Shown here: in pieces, positions 51,180 through 61,049 of the stretch
Numbering within the stretch: position 1 is the stretch's first letter
How the letters are laid out: each line of letters starts with the position of its first letter
From: Nitrospira defluvii
GTDB taxonomy: Bacteria > Nitrospirota > Nitrospiria > Nitrospirales > Nitrospiraceae
DNA length: 64,000 nt
Direction of reading: 5' to 3'
Assembly: GCA_000196815.1 (NCBI GenBank)
Contig: FP929003.1
Location: 62,001-126,000 of the forward strand
Translations under genes and position numbers: made by a program
The notes under the pieces: model-generated
The model's input: only the letters and a program-made list of their open reading frames with translations
Databases searched by the model: none
What the model was told of the DNA's origin: nothing

Positions 51180-52345
51180 CATCTCCACTCATATTCCCCT
51201 TGTCGGACGTCGCCGACATTTCCTCCGGCATTACGTTGGGCCGAAAAACGAAGGAGAGCGAACTTACCGAAGTGCCTTATTTACGAGTGGCGAATGTCCA
51301 GGACGGACATTTGTTACTTGGCGATCTCAAGATGATTGCAGCGACCCGCAGGGAGGCCGAAAAATGGGCTTTGAAAGACGGCGACTTGTTGCTCACCGAA
51401 GGTGGCGACCTCGATAAGCTCGGACGAGGTGCTTGCTGGCGTGAGCAACTGCCGTTGTGTATTCATCAAAATCATATCTTCCGGGTCAGGTTGCCTGCAG
51501 ATCGCTACGACGCCGACTTCGTGTCATTCCAGATCGGATCGCCGTATGGAAAGGCGTACTTTCTGGCACACGCTAAGAAGACGACAGGCATTGCTTCAAT
51601 CAATCAGCGTGTGCTTGGCGCGTTCCCCTTAGTTTCGCCCCCGATTGCTGAGCAACACCGCATCGCCGTCCGGCTGAAAGCCCAACTGGCCGAAGTGGAC
51701 CGCGCGCGCCAAGCGGCGCAGGCGCAGTTGCGAGAAGTAGCCCGTCTTGCTGATAGCATCGTGCTCAATAGCATCCGTCAGCATCCGAATGATCGGCATG
51801 ATCTGGGCAGTGTTTTGAACGAAGTCAAAAACGGTATCGGCGCAGCGTGGGCTGAATATCGCGTGCTTGGCGCAACACGTGATGGGCTAGCGCCCGCGAA
51901 GGAACCGCCGGGCAAACACGCGCCCAAGTATAAGCCAGCTTTCCCCGGAACGGTATTCTATAACCCGATGCGCATCTTGATCGGCTCAATCGCCTTTGTA
52001 GATGACGACGATGCGCCAGGCATCACCAGCCCAGACTATGTGGCTTTGACGGGCAAATCCGACAAGGTCGATTCGAGATGGTTCTACTACTGGCTACGTT
52101 CGCCACTTGGTGCGCAGTGCATCATTTCGCTGGCGAGAGGCGCGGTCCGGGAGCGTATGTTGTTCAATCGCTTATCCGAAGGTGAAATTGAATTGCCACG
52201 TTATCCCGTGCAACAACGGGCATCGGTCGCGCTCAAAGAACTGAAGCCGTTGCGACAAGCAATTGAGTGCCAGCTTGCCGAGATCGAACGCCTCCCGCAA
52301 CGCCTTCTCGCCCAGGCCTTCAACAACGTGGCGGCCAGGCCATGA
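51176..52345 (+). CDS. hsdS: Type I restriction enzyme, S (specificity) subunit
   Basis: 389 residues from ATG 51176, which overlaps the hsdR stop; the longer frame upstream lies within hsdR. Two target-recognition halves are seen, each ending in a helical spacer: PPIAEQHRIAVRLKAQLAEVDRARQAAQAQL near 155-190 and VALKELKPLRQAIECQLAEIERLPQRLL at the end. These set the two half-sites of the recognition sequence, which cannot be predicted by eye. ATGA overlap with the DUF1016 gene. Confidence 0.88.
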   Translation: MTSPLIFPLSDVADISSGITLGRKTKESELTEVPYLRVANVQDGHLLLGDLKMIAATRREAEKWALKDGDLLLTEGGDLDKLGRGACWREQLPLCIHQNHIFRVRLPADRYDADFVSFQIGSPYGKAYFLAHAKKTTGIASINQRVLGAFPLVSPPIAEQHRIAVRLKAQLAEVDRARQAAQAQLREVARLADSIVLNSIRQHPNDRHDLGSVLNEVKNGIGAAWAEYRVLGATRDGLAPAKEPPGKHAPKYKPAFPGTVFYNPMRILIGSIAFVDDDDAPGITSPDYVALTGKSDKVDSRWFYYWLRSPLGAQCIISLARGAVRERMLFNRLSEGEIELPRYPVQQRASVALKELKPLRQAIECQLAEIERLPQRLLAQAFNNVAARP

Positions 52346-53355
52346 CCACCACGCCGCAACCCGCCGATTTCGCCGACATCGCGCAACTGATTGCCACGGC
52401 CCGGCAACGTGCCGTCCAGGCAGTTAATACTACGCTGATCGAGTTGTATTGGCAGATCGGCGAACACATCAGCCGAAAAATTGCCGCCTCGGAATGGGGC
52501 GATGGCGTGGTGGATCAACTGGCCCGCTATCTGGCCCAGAGGCAACCGGGACTGCGCGGGTTTACCCGCCGAAACCTGTTTAGAATGCGGCAGTTCTACG
52601 AGGCCTATGCGGGCAACGAATTAGTGTCACCACTGGTGACACAATTGCCGTGGACGCACCACCTCATCATCCTGAGCCAGAGCAAGCGAGCGGAGGAACA
52701 AGCGTTCTATGTGCGTCTGGCGGTGCAGGAAAAGTGGAGCAAACGGCAACTGGAACGCCAGTGCAAGGCGGCGCTGTTCGAGCGCACGGTGCTGACACCG
52801 ACAAAGGTGTCGGCTGTGCTGTCAGACGCGCACCCGGAAGCGGCCAGCGTCTTCAAAGACAGCTATCTAATCGAGTTCCTTGATCTTCCCCAGGGCCATG
52901 CCGAAACCGACCTGCATCGCGGCTTGCTCTTGCGGCTTAAGGATTTTTTGATCGAGCTGGGGCGCGATTTCTGTTTTGTGGGCAGCGAATATCCGGTACA
53001 GGTCGGTGGGCGTGACTTCGCGCTGGACCTGTTGTTCTTCCATCGCGGTCTGAATAGCCTGGTGGCCATCGAACTGAAAGTCGGACGCTTCGAGCCGGAA
53101 TACCTGGGCAAGCTGAATTTCTATTTGGAAGCCCTGGACCGGGACGTGAAGAAGCCGCACGAACGCCCGGCCATCGGTCTGTTGCTGTGTGCGAGCAAAG
53201 ACGACGAGGTGGTCGAGTACGCTCTGAGTCGCAGCACCTCGCCCGCGCTGATCGCCGAATACCAGACCCAACTGCCGGACAAAGCCTTGCTGCGGGCGAA
53301 GCTGCATGAGTTTTATTTGCAAAATACACATACAGCGAATGGGGATACCGACTGA
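52342..53355 (+). CDS. DUF1016 (YhcG-type) PD-(D/E)XK nuclease nested in the restriction operon
   Basis: 337 residues. The N-terminal half is the helical DUF1016 N domain (VQAVNTTLIELYWQIGEHIS, GFTRRNLFRMRQFYEAY). The C-terminal half is a PD-(D/E)XK nuclease with FALDLLFFHR (Asp) and LVAIELKVGRFEPEYLGKLNFYLEALD (E-x-K). It lies between hsdS and hsdM, coupled to hsdS by ATGA, so it is made with the RM subunits. It may add a second cutting activity or be an accessory restriction protein. Confidence 0.85.
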   Translation: MTTTPQPADFADIAQLIATARQRAVQAVNTTLIELYWQIGEHISRKIAASEWGDGVVDQLARYLAQRQPGLRGFTRRNLFRMRQFYEAYAGNELVSPLVTQLPWTHHLIILSQSKRAEEQAFYVRLAVQEKWSKRQLERQCKAALFERTVLTPTKVSAVLSDAHPEAASVFKDSYLIEFLDLPQGHAETDLHRGLLLRLKDFLIELGRDFCFVGSEYPVQVGGRDFALDLLFFHRGLNSLVAIELKVGRFEPEYLGKLNFYLEALDRDVKKPHERPAIGLLLCASKDDEVVEYALSRSTSPALIAEYQTQLPDKALLRAKLHEFYLQNTHTANGDTD

Positions 53356-53357
53356 AC

Positions 53358-55301
53358 ATGGTCCGCCGGAACAGCATTGTCAAACAACCCAAGGCCATCG
53401 CCTCCACCCAATCGCTCTCGGCCTTCGTCAAGAGCATCTGCGACGTGATGCGCCGATCGAATTGCGCCAGCGCGCTGCAATATGTGCCCGAGCTGACCTG
53501 GATTCTCTTCCTGCGCATCCTCGACGCGCAGGAGGCGCGGGACCAGGAAGCAGCCGAGGCGGTGGGCGCAAGCTTCGCGCCTGCGCTGCGGAGTCCCTAC
53601 CGCTGGCAGGACTGGGCTGCGCCGCCGCCCAAGAACGAGGCGGACAAGCCCGGCCATCCGAAGACGCCGGAGGGCAAACTCTTCGGCTGGAAGCGGCAGG
53701 CGTTATTCGCGGCTGGGGACGGTAAGCTGTTCGACTTCATCAACAAAGACCTGCTGCCGCATTTGCATAGTCTGGACTTGGACCCGCGCACTAACCTGCC
53801 CCGCAGCGGAGCCACCCCGAAGCAACGCATCATCGGCCGTATCATGACGGCGGTGGAGCGGGTGCGGGTGGATTCGGAATCCAACCTGCGCGACATCCTC
53901 GACAAGGTTGACGAGATCAGTATCGACCACCTAGACGACCAGCACTTCTTCACTCTGTCGCAGGTCTACGAAGACCTATTGCTAAAGATGGGTGAAAAGA
54001 ATTCCGACGGCGGCCAGTTCTTCACACCGCGCGAGGTGATCCGTGCGATGGTGCATACCGTGGACCCCTCATTAGGGCAGACGGTCTATGACCCCTGCTG
54101 CGGCACCGGCGGCTTTCTGGCCATTGCCTACGAGCATATCGCCCGCAAGCTTGGTAAGCGCGCAAACAGCACGGACCTCGATACCCTCAAGCACGACACG
54201 TTTTTTGGACGCGAGAAGGAGAACCTGGTTTTTCCTATCGCGCTGGCCAACCTGGTCTTGCACGGTATCGATCGGCCCAACTTGTGGCATGGCAACGCGC
54301 TGACGAAGCGGGCCACGTATGCGGCGCTGTTCGAGCAGGCTCCCAGGCAGTTCGACGTGATCCTGACCAATCCGCCTTTCGGCGGCAAAGAGGGGAAGGA
54401 CGCGCAAAAGAATTTCGCCTTCGAAACCAGCGCCACGCAGGTGCTGTTCCTGCAGGACATTTTGGCGGAGCTGGCTCCCAACGGCACCTGCGCCATGGTG
54501 TTGGACGAGGGGTTGCTGTTTCGCACCAACGAAAGCGCCTTCGTGGAGACCAAGCGCAAGTTGGTGGATGAATGCGATCTCTGGGCCATCGTCAGCCTGC
54601 CGGGTGGCGTCTTTTCGACTGCTGGCGCTGGTGTCAAGACGAACCTCTTGTTCTTCACCAAGGGCAAGAAGACTCAACGGATCTGGTACTACGATCTCTC
54701 GTCGGTGAAGGTGGGTAAGAAGACCCCGCTGACTCTGGCGCATTTTGGCTTTGCTCCAAATGGGACGCTGCTGGACGATGCGGCCCTGCCCGCTTCCTTG
54801 GTGGCGGAGTGGCGGGCCGATGAATCCAACAGCGGCACACGGTTTCCCAGCTACGCCCGCCTTCTGCCGCAGCGCGGCACCCCCAAAGGCGAGAGCCGCT
54901 ACTCCTGGACGGTGGACTTCGCTGCCCGCCGCGCGAAGGCGCGCGAAGAGATGCAGCCTCTGATGGATGGGGCGGCCAAGATCAAGGCCGAAGTGATGGA
55001 CCTGAAGGAACGGCTCAAGCGCCTGAGGAAACACAAAGCCGGCGAGGAGGCGCTTGCGGCGTTGGAGGTTCAGATTCGCGAGAAGGACAAGGCCGCGCGC
55101 GACCTCGAATCGCAGGCGGCTGCCATCGACGCGGCGGTGTTCGACCTGAAGGCGGTGAACCCCAACGCGGTGACCGTGGTCGATCAGCGCACGCCGGTCG
55201 AGATTATCGCCAACATCGACGGGCAAGGCCGCATCGTGGCAGAGGCGTTGGGGCGCTTGAAAGACCTACTGGCCGTCGACGCGCGTGCTGCATACGAATA
55301 G
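53358..55301 (+). CDS. hsdM: Type I restriction enzyme, M (methyltransferase) subunit
   Basis: 647 residues. Helical N-terminal domain, then motif I YDPCCGTGGFL near 243 and motif IV NPPFGGKEGKD near 338, the N6-adenine methyltransferase order of HsdM. The C-terminal ~110 residues are a coiled coil (about 535-600) that binds HsdS. It protects host DNA. Two bases after the DUF1016 stop; last gene of the operon and of the island. Confidence 0.92.
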   Translation: MVRRNSIVKQPKAIASTQSLSAFVKSICDVMRRSNCASALQYVPELTWILFLRILDAQEARDQEAAEAVGASFAPALRSPYRWQDWAAPPPKNEADKPGHPKTPEGKLFGWKRQALFAAGDGKLFDFINKDLLPHLHSLDLDPRTNLPRSGATPKQRIIGRIMTAVERVRVDSESNLRDILDKVDEISIDHLDDQHFFTLSQVYEDLLLKMGEKNSDGGQFFTPREVIRAMVHTVDPSLGQTVYDPCCGTGGFLAIAYEHIARKLGKRANSTDLDTLKHDTFFGREKENLVFPIALANLVLHGIDRPNLWHGNALTKRATYAALFEQAPRQFDVILTNPPFGGKEGKDAQKNFAFETSATQVLFLQDILAELAPNGTCAMVLDEGLLFRTNESAFVETKRKLVDECDLWAIVSLPGGVFSTAGAGVKTNLLFFTKGKKTQRIWYYDLSSVKVGKKTPLTLAHFGFAPNGTLLDDAALPASLVAEWRADESNSGTRFPSYARLLPQRGTPKGESRYSWTVDFAARRAKAREEMQPLMDGAAKIKAEVMDLKERLKRLRKHKAGEEALAALEVQIREKDKAARDLESQAAAIDAAVFDLKAVNPNAVTVVDQRTPVEIIANIDGQGRIVAEALGRLKDLLAVDARAAYE

Positions 55302-55446
55302 CACCAAGGGGACTCTTGAGTATCAGCAGGTGGCAGTCTTTGTTTCAATTTGAGTCGCCCTCCCGACTTCTGGTACAAGAGCCTCCGGTCTGGTCCGTCA
55401 GGCACTCTCCTGGCGGCGATATTCAACGACAGGGAGGAACGATGAC

Positions 55447-56010
55447 ATGGGTGACGATCTGTTGAAGTATCTCGGTCCGTTGGCGGCGTTGGCCGGTGTG
55501 TGGGAAGGCGATAAGGGCGCCGATGTGGCGCCTTCCGATGATCGAGGCACGGAACAGAATGCCTATCGTGAACGGTTGACCTTCGAGCCGTTCGGTCCGG
55601 TCAACAATCATGAACAACAGCTCTATGGCCTTCGTTATGCGACCGTGGCCTGGCGGTTGAGCGATGGGGCGCCGTTTCATGAAGAAACCGGCTACTGGCT
55701 GTGGGATGCGTCCGCAAAACAAGTGCTCCGTTGTTTCATCGTGCCGCGGGGAGTCACGGTGCTGGCCGGAGGAACCGTGGAGCCGGACGCCACGTCGTTT
55801 CAGATTTCGGCGGATGCCGGATCGGATACGTATGGCATCTGCTCGAACAAGTTTCTGGATCGCGAGTTCAAGACCGTCCGGTATGAACTCACGGTGACCC
55901 TGCACGGCCCGGACAGTTTCAGCTACCATGAAGACACGCAGCTGAAGATGAAGGGCCGAAGCGATCTCTTTCACCACACCGACACGAATCGAGTCACGCG
56001 AGTCGGGTAA
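55447..56010 (+). CDS. Nitrobindin-like heme-binding beta-barrel (FABP-like) protein
   Basis: 187 residues. LAGVWEGDKGAD near residue 16 is the G-x-W-x-G-x-G-like opening of THAP4/nitrobindin proteins. RERLTFEPFGPVNNHEQQLYGLRYATVAWRL, FHEETGYW and the final GRSDLFHHTDTNRV fit the barrel and its heme-side histidines. AGGGAGG precedes the gene. Such proteins bind ferric heme or fatty-acid-like ligands; a role in nitric-oxide or reactive-nitrogen handling would suit a nitrifier, but is inference. First chromosomal gene after the island. Confidence 0.7.
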   Translation: MGDDLLKYLGPLAALAGVWEGDKGADVAPSDDRGTEQNAYRERLTFEPFGPVNNHEQQLYGLRYATVAWRLSDGAPFHEETGYWLWDASAKQVLRCFIVPRGVTVLAGGTVEPDATSFQISADAGSDTYGICSNKFLDREFKTVRYELTVTLHGPDSFSYHEDTQLKMKGRSDLFHHTDTNRVTRVG

Positions 56011-56177
56011 CGTGGTCCGCGCTGTAGGAAAACAGGCCGCCCCTGTTCGCTTCTCTCACATGGCACTTGGTATAGTGACACAGAAAGGTTTCGCCTGATC
56101 CGGCCTTGATGGGCGTATCGTCAAGAAGTCAGGCAGCGGAACGATCTGTTCAGACGACCTCAGGAAGGAGGCTCGAT

Positions 56178-56588
56178 ATGCGAGGAATGTGGGTTGCAGT
56201 GGCAGGATTGGTGTTGGCGACCGGGTGCGCGGGGCTGCCGCAGACGTCGAGAACGGCGGTGATCCATGAGGTCAAATTTGAAGCCAACCTGGCGCCCGCG
56301 GATCTGACCGTACACGTCGGGGACGAAATCCGCTGGGTGAACCATCGGACGTTGCCCGTGCTCATCGACATCCCGGGATTGAGTTCGGATATGTTGTCCT
56401 GTGATCGAGGCTTCACCGGCATGATGGGAGGGGTGAGCGAGTTGAAGGAGTTAGAGCCGAGCAAAAGCGCGAGTCTTTGTTTCAGCAAACCCATCGTCAT
56501 CAGCTACAATGCGCGCATGCGATCGGCTGATCCAGGCGGGATGAAGATCGAGCCGGGCACCATCCGTGTCGTCGGCCCCGCCCAGTAG
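56178..56588 (+). CDS. Cupredoxin-like lipoprotein
   Basis: 136 residues from ATG 56178 (GGAAGGAG upstream). The signal peptide ends with the lipobox LATGC (C at residue ~16). HEVKFEANLAPADLTVHVGDEIRWVNHRTLPVLIDIPG is a cupredoxin-like strand pair; the later CFSKPIVISYN and PGTIRVVG complete a beta sandwich. The full Cys-His-Met copper site is not clear, so copper binding is uncertain. Envelope location expected. Confidence 0.7.
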   Translation: MRGMWVAVAGLVLATGCAGLPQTSRTAVIHEVKFEANLAPADLTVHVGDEIRWVNHRTLPVLIDIPGLSSDMLSCDRGFTGMMGGVSELKELEPSKSASLCFSKPIVISYNARMRSADPGGMKIEPGTIRVVGPAQ

Positions 56589-56974
56589 TCTGTGTGTACG
56601 CGGCTGACACCGCGCTACCTCCCCTTCGCCCCGGGGCTTGCAGTATAGCTCCGGGGTGCGAGCCGGCCCGCATTATTCACGACGGCTTCTACTGCACCCG
56701 CCGACCGGCCGCTCCGACAGGCCTGCCGGCGGGCGGGCTCGCCGCTCGATCGGTCAACAGACTGTGTTAAGTCTGCTTCCCTCCCTCCAGGCTCCGCACG
56801 CCCGTCTTGCTTGGCGTCTCGGCGGTTTCGTCGCGAACCCGTATGAATCATGCGGGCTAGATCCTCAGCCCAGAGATTTTGATTGTGCCGGATGTCGTCT
56901 CGGTCGGCGCGCATTGTCAGCGCGGCACTGTTGTGTCGGGCAGCGGCGGCCGTCTGGCTGTGCAGGCGTGAGGG
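56589..56974 (+). other. 386-base gap without a gene
   Basis: No supported reading frame between the lipoprotein and the convergent GH15 gene. Small hairpins occur (GCGG/CCGC near 56599, CCCCGG/CCGGGG near 56630-56660) that could end transcription of the lipoprotein gene. The rest is GC-rich and unstructured to my eye. Confidence 0.4.
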
Positions 56975-58759
56975 TTACAGTACTGTGGTCCAGGAGGGAC
57001 TGACGGCGAAGGCGGCATTGATCAGGCCGACGTGGGAGTAGGCTTGAGGAAAGTTTCCCAGCTGGGTGCGGGTTTCGGGAACGAAATGTTCTGAGAAGAG
57101 CCCCAGATGGTTTGCGCCCGTGAGCACCTGCGCCATGATCTGCTGCGCTTCAGCCATTCGTCCGAGCCGCGCGAGTCCCTGGACGACCCAGAAGGAACAG
57201 ATGACAAAGCTGGATTGCGGCCGGCCGAAATCGTCGGTGCGCAGGTAGCGGAAGTAGAAGCCGGTTTCCTTGCCGCCGGCTTGCACGGCCAGCGCGCGCG
57301 CGATGCTCTGCATCGTGGCTTCGCACACCTCCCGGTTTGGAAAGCCGAGAATTGCCGCCTGGGCCAGCGAGGCGTCGTAGGTGTCGTCTTTGGGGCCATT
57401 GCGCAGCGAGCCGTCTTTTGAGGCGGCCAGCAGCGCCTGTGCGGCGCGCGTGCGCGCCGCATCGAGGTCGAGCGTCAACGAAGGAAGACAGCCCGCCTTG
57501 TGCATGCGATGGGCCCGGTCGAGCCCCGCCCAGCACATCAGATTCGAGAACGAATGTTCCTGCCAGCCGTTGCGAATTTCCCACAGCCCCGCATCCGGCT
57601 GGGCGATGGTGCGGTCGCAGAGTCGGGCGAGGTTGGCGACGAGTTGTTCCTGATCTTTGGTGCGCAGGTCGTAGAAACGATTGTCGGAGAAGATCGGGGT
57701 CAGCGCGAGGACCAGTTCGCCGTAGACATCGTTTTGAATATGTTCGGCGGCCTGATTGTGATTGCGCACGGGCGCGCTGCCGCAGAAGCCGGCCCAGTTC
57801 CGGTGTTCGGTTTCCGGCAGCGGGAGATCCTGGCTGAGTGTATACACGGGCGCGAGTCGCTCCCGCGAATGTTCATGCGTATAAGCGATGTTGAGCAGGA
57901 ACTTGAGAAACCCTTCCATCTCCTCGAAGTGCCCGAGATTGTGGAAGGCGGTCAGGGAAAAATAGGCGTCACGCAGCCAGCAATATCGATAGTCCCAATT
58001 GCGCGGGCCGCCCGGCTCTTCCGGGAGGCTGGTGGTCAAGGCGGCCAGGATGGCGCCCGTGTCTTCATAACAATGGAGTTTGAGTGCGAGCGCGGACCGA
58101 ATGACTTCTTCTTGATGCAGCACGGGAATCGAGCAATGTTTCACCCACATGCGCCAGTAGCGGGTCGTCTGGTCGAGGAACTCGTGACTGACCTTGGCGA
58201 GATCGTCTTCGATACCCAGGCCCCAGGTGAGCGCAAAGTAGGTTTTCTCAGTCAGGGCGAAGGGGCGCTCCTCGTACAAATAGGTCAGGGGCATGTTGGT
58301 CAACAACCGGAGGTACTCCCCGCGGATGTCGTACCGGACGTGGCTGTTGCCGCGCATGCCTCGTGCGTATTCCTTTCCCCATCCCGTGACCGGGCGGCAG
58401 CTCACGCGGATGGAGGGAGTGCCGGCCAGCGGTTCGACGATGCGAAAGAGGGCGGCGGGACGGTAGACGCGGCCGTATTGTTCGAAGCGCGGGCAGAAGT
58501 CCGTGATCCTGAACGTGTCGCCCTTGGACGTGGAGACCTCGGTCACCAGGATATTTGTATTGGGGAGGTAGCGTTGCGTTGTCTTGACTTGAGCGGAGCT
58601 GGTAGGGCTTGATATGGAAAAGTGCCCTCCCTCCGGATCGAGGATTCGACCGAAGACCGGGTCGCTGTCCGGTCTCGGCAGACAGAGCCAGTCCACAGAC
58701 CCGCTTTCATGAATATGGGCGGAGACGTGGCAATTGCCGATGAGTCCGTAAGGGTACAT
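56975..58759 (-). CDS. Glycoside hydrolase family 15 enzyme (trehalase or glucoamylase type)
   Basis: 594 residues from MYPYGLIGNCHVSAHIHESG. GH15 hallmarks: SVDWLCLPRPDSDPVFG near the start, GGPRNWDYRYCWLRDA near 260, and LWEIRNGWQEHSFSNLMCWAGLDRA near 415-440 with the catalytic Glu. Bacterial members next to trehalose genes often hydrolyse trehalose. It diverges from the synthase gene 50 bases away, so synthesis and breakdown may share control. Start is not certain: GGAGG lies only 1 base before ATG 58759; ATG 58771 is possible. Confidence 0.85.
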   Translation of the reverse strand: MYPYGLIGNCHVSAHIHESGSVDWLCLPRPDSDPVFGRILDPEGGHFSISSPTSSAQVKTTQRYLPNTNILVTEVSTSKGDTFRITDFCPRFEQYGRVYRPAALFRIVEPLAGTPSIRVSCRPVTGWGKEYARGMRGNSHVRYDIRGEYLRLLTNMPLTYLYEERPFALTEKTYFALTWGLGIEDDLAKVSHEFLDQTTRYWRMWVKHCSIPVLHQEEVIRSALALKLHCYEDTGAILAALTTSLPEEPGGPRNWDYRYCWLRDAYFSLTAFHNLGHFEEMEGFLKFLLNIAYTHEHSRERLAPVYTLSQDLPLPETEHRNWAGFCGSAPVRNHNQAAEHIQNDVYGELVLALTPIFSDNRFYDLRTKDQEQLVANLARLCDRTIAQPDAGLWEIRNGWQEHSFSNLMCWAGLDRAHRMHKAGCLPSLTLDLDAARTRAAQALLAASKDGSLRNGPKDDTYDASLAQAAILGFPNREVCEATMQSIARALAVQAGGKETGFYFRYLRTDDFGRPQSSFVICSFWVVQGLARLGRMAEAQQIMAQVLTGANHLGLFSEHFVPETRTQLGNFPQAYSHVGLINAAFAVSPSWTTVL

Positions 58760-58809
58760 GCCTCCGACCATAAGAGATTTTGATCTCAAAGTAAACTGTA
58801 GGAGCAAAC
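58760..58809 (+). promoter_or_regulatory. Short divergent promoter region
   Basis: Fifty bases separate the GH15 and trehalose synthase starts, so both promoters must overlap here or lie inside the genes. The segment is AT-richer than its flanks, with TTTTGATCTCAAAGT (near 58779-58793); AGGAG sits just before the synthase ATG. Confidence 0.4.
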
Positions 58810-61041
58810 ATGCGGCTGTCCCTCCGGTTTATCCTTCCCCTCTTGCTGGTTTTGGGAGTCGTGGCGTATAGCGTCGTCCCCCTGGTCGATTCGCTGACGC
58901 TGAAGTGGTTCACGCGCGACCTCGAAAGCCGATCCAAATTGCTGGCCAGCACGATAGAAGTGCCGTTGGCGGACCTGGTCGTGTCACGTTCACGCACGAA
59001 GATCTTCGCCTACTTTCACAAAGTCATTCAGGACGAGCGGCTCTATGCGCTGGGTTTCTGCGATACGCAGCAGCGCCTGCTCTACCAGACGCTGACCTAT
59101 CCCGACCAACTGTCCTGCGAAAGTCTGGCGCACCTGGCGCCGGGCTCTTCGGAAGTGGTGGACTTCGCGCAAGGACCGCTGCACGTGGTGGTCGCGACCA
59201 TTCAGTCGGGGGGAAAAGTTCAGGGCCGACTGATGCTGGTCCACGATATGAGTTTTGTGCATCAGCGCAGCACCGATACGAAGTGGTACATCTTTTATCT
59301 CTTCGTCGGACTTGCCGGACTGATTTCCGCGGTGACGGTGCTCGTGGCGCAGCTCAGCTGGCGAGGTTGGGTGGCGGGAGTGCGGGCCATGTTGACCAGC
59401 AAGGGATTGGCGCCTGAATCCTCTGGAGCCCATTCGTCCGAACTGCATCCGGTGGCGCAGGATCTCCATGCGCTGGTGCGGGAATTGGAAGCCGATCGAC
59501 GAATGCGCGATGAAAGCCAGATCACCTGGAGTCCCGCCAGCCTCAAGACTATTCTGCATGAACATCTGTCGGGTGACGAAATTCTGATCGTCTCCAATCG
59601 CCAGCCCTACATCCACAATCGACGGGGACAGAAGATCGAGGTGCAACTGCCGGCCAGCGGGCTGGTGTCCGCCCTTGAGCCGGTGATGCGGGCTTGCTCA
59701 GGTGTGTGGATCGCCCACGGCAACGGTTCAGCGGACCGGGAAGTCGTGGATAGCCGCGACCATGTGCGCGTGCCGCCGGACCATCCTTCCTACGACATTC
59801 GTCGCATCTGGTTGTCGCCCGATGAGGAGTCTGGATTTTACTACGGCTTTTCCAATGAAGGCCTCTGGCCGCTCTGCCACAACGCGCATGTCCGTCCGAC
59901 GTTCCGGACCTCGGACTGGGAGCAGTATGTGGCCGTGAACGCACGATTCGCCCAGGCGGTGGTGGAAGAGGCGAAGACGGATGATCCGGTCGTCCTCGTG
60001 CAGGACTACCACTTTGCCTTGCTCCCGAAGATGGTGCGGGAGAAGCTTCCCAATGCCACCATTATCATGTTCTGGCATATTCCCTGGCCCAACTCCGAGA
60101 GCTACGGCATCTGCCCGTGGAGGCAGGAGATTCTGGAAGGCTTGCTCGGCAGCAGCATCGTCGGGTTCCACACCCGCGAGCACGGCAACCATTTCCTCTC
60201 CTGCATCGATCGCATCCTGGAAGCGCGCATCGATCGCGACAGTTCCACGGTATCCTACGGCGGGCGCCTCACGGCGGTGAACCCCTACCCGATTTCCATC
60301 GAATGGCCTTCGCGCTGGCTGGAGAATCAACGGCCGGTGCCGGACTGCCGGGTACATATCCGTGAGCGTCATGCCATGGGACCGGATCGGCTGGTGGGGA
60401 TCGGCGTCGACCGCTTGGACTACACCAAAGGCATCATCGAGCGATTTCTCGCCGTGGAACGATTGTTCGAGCTGCAGCCCGAGTGGGTCGGCAAGTTTTC
60501 CTTCATTCAGATCGCGGCGCCGAGCCGGACGATCATCGACCAGTACCAGCATTTCCACGACCAGGTCTATGCGCTGGCTGAGCGCATCAATAAGCGGTTC
60601 GGGCGCGAAGGGTATGAGCCGATCGTGCTGAAGGTGAAGCATCACGAGCCGCCGGATGTGTATGAGTATTACCGGGCCTCCGAGCTCTGCTTTGTCACGA
60701 GCCTGCATGACGGCATGAATCTGGTGGCGAAGGAATTCATCGCGGCCCGCGACGATGAACAAGGTGTGCTGATCCTCAGCCAGTTCACCGGAGCGGCGCA
60801 GGAGCTGCCGGAAGCGTTGGTGGTGAATCCCTACGATATCGACCAGTGCGCGGCGGCGTTGCACATGGCGCTCTCCATGACCCCGAAGGAGCAGCGCGCC
60901 CGTATGCGAAGCATGCGCGGACTGATTCAGGAGTTCAATGTGTACCGGTGGGCCGGTCGTATGTTGATGGATGCGGCCCGGATGCGCCGCCGTATCCGCG
61001 TGATGAAGCAAGTGGGGCAGGCTTCAGGACGGGGGCGGTAA
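58810..61041 (+). CDS. otsA: Membrane-anchored trehalose-6-phosphate synthase (GT20) with sensor-like N-terminus
   Basis: 743 residues, against ~460-480 for a plain OtsA. TM1 at 6-27 and TM2 at ~160-182 frame an outside domain (~30-155); a linker follows, and the GT20 domain starts near 258 ([10 protein letters not shown]). GT20 marks: [35 protein letters not shown] near 530, and [13 protein letters not shown] near 635. It joins UDP-glucose and glucose-6-phosphate. The CHASE-like front end suggests an envelope signal controls synthesis, which is inference. AGGAG lies before ATG 58810. Confidence 0.88.
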   Translation: MRLSLRFILPLLLVLGVVAYSVVPLVDSLTLKWFTRDLESRSKLLASTIEVPLADLVVSRSRTKIFAYFHKVIQDERLYALGFCDTQQRLLYQTLTYPDQLSCESLAHLAPGSSEVVDFAQGPLHVVVATIQSGGKVQGRLMLVHDMSFVHQRSTDTKWYIFYLFVGLAGLISAVTVLVAQLSWRGWVAGVRAMLTSKGLAPESSGAHSSELHPVAQDLHALVRELEADRRMRDESQITWSPASLKTILHEHLSGDEILIVSNRQPYIHNRRGQKIEVQLPASGLVSALEPVMRACSGVWIAHGNGSADREVVDSRDHVRVPPDHPSYDIRRIWLSPDEESGFYYGFSNEGLWPLCHNAHVRPTFRTSDWEQYVAVNARFAQAVVEEAKTDDPVVLVQDYHFALLPKMVREKLPNATIIMFWHIPWPNSESYGICPWRQEILEGLLGSSIVGFHTREHGNHFLSCIDRILEARIDRDSSTVSYGGRLTAVNPYPISIEWPSRWLENQRPVPDCRVHIRERHAMGPDRLVGIGVDRLDYTKGIIERFLAVERLFELQPEWVGKFSFIQIAAPSRTIIDQYQHFHDQVYALAERINKRFGREGYEPIVLKVKHHEPPDVYEYYRASELCFVTSLHDGMNLVAKEFIAARDDEQGVLILSQFTGAAQELPEALVVNPYDIDQCAAALHMALSMTPKEQRARMRSMRGLIQEFNVYRWAGRMLMDAARMRRRIRVMKQVGQASGRGR

Positions 61042-61049
61042 TCGCACCG

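Noticed and set aside
54072-55226. 384-codon minus-strand frame inside hsdM
   Set aside because: Shadow of hsdM; contains no recognisable domain.
57500-58612. 370-codon plus-strand frame inside the GH15 gene
   Set aside because: Shadow of GH15, which shows catalytic motifs on the minus strand.
59728-61011. 427-codon reading frame antisense to the trehalose synthase
   Set aside because: Fully inside a gene with clear GT20 motifs; no ribosome site or domain.
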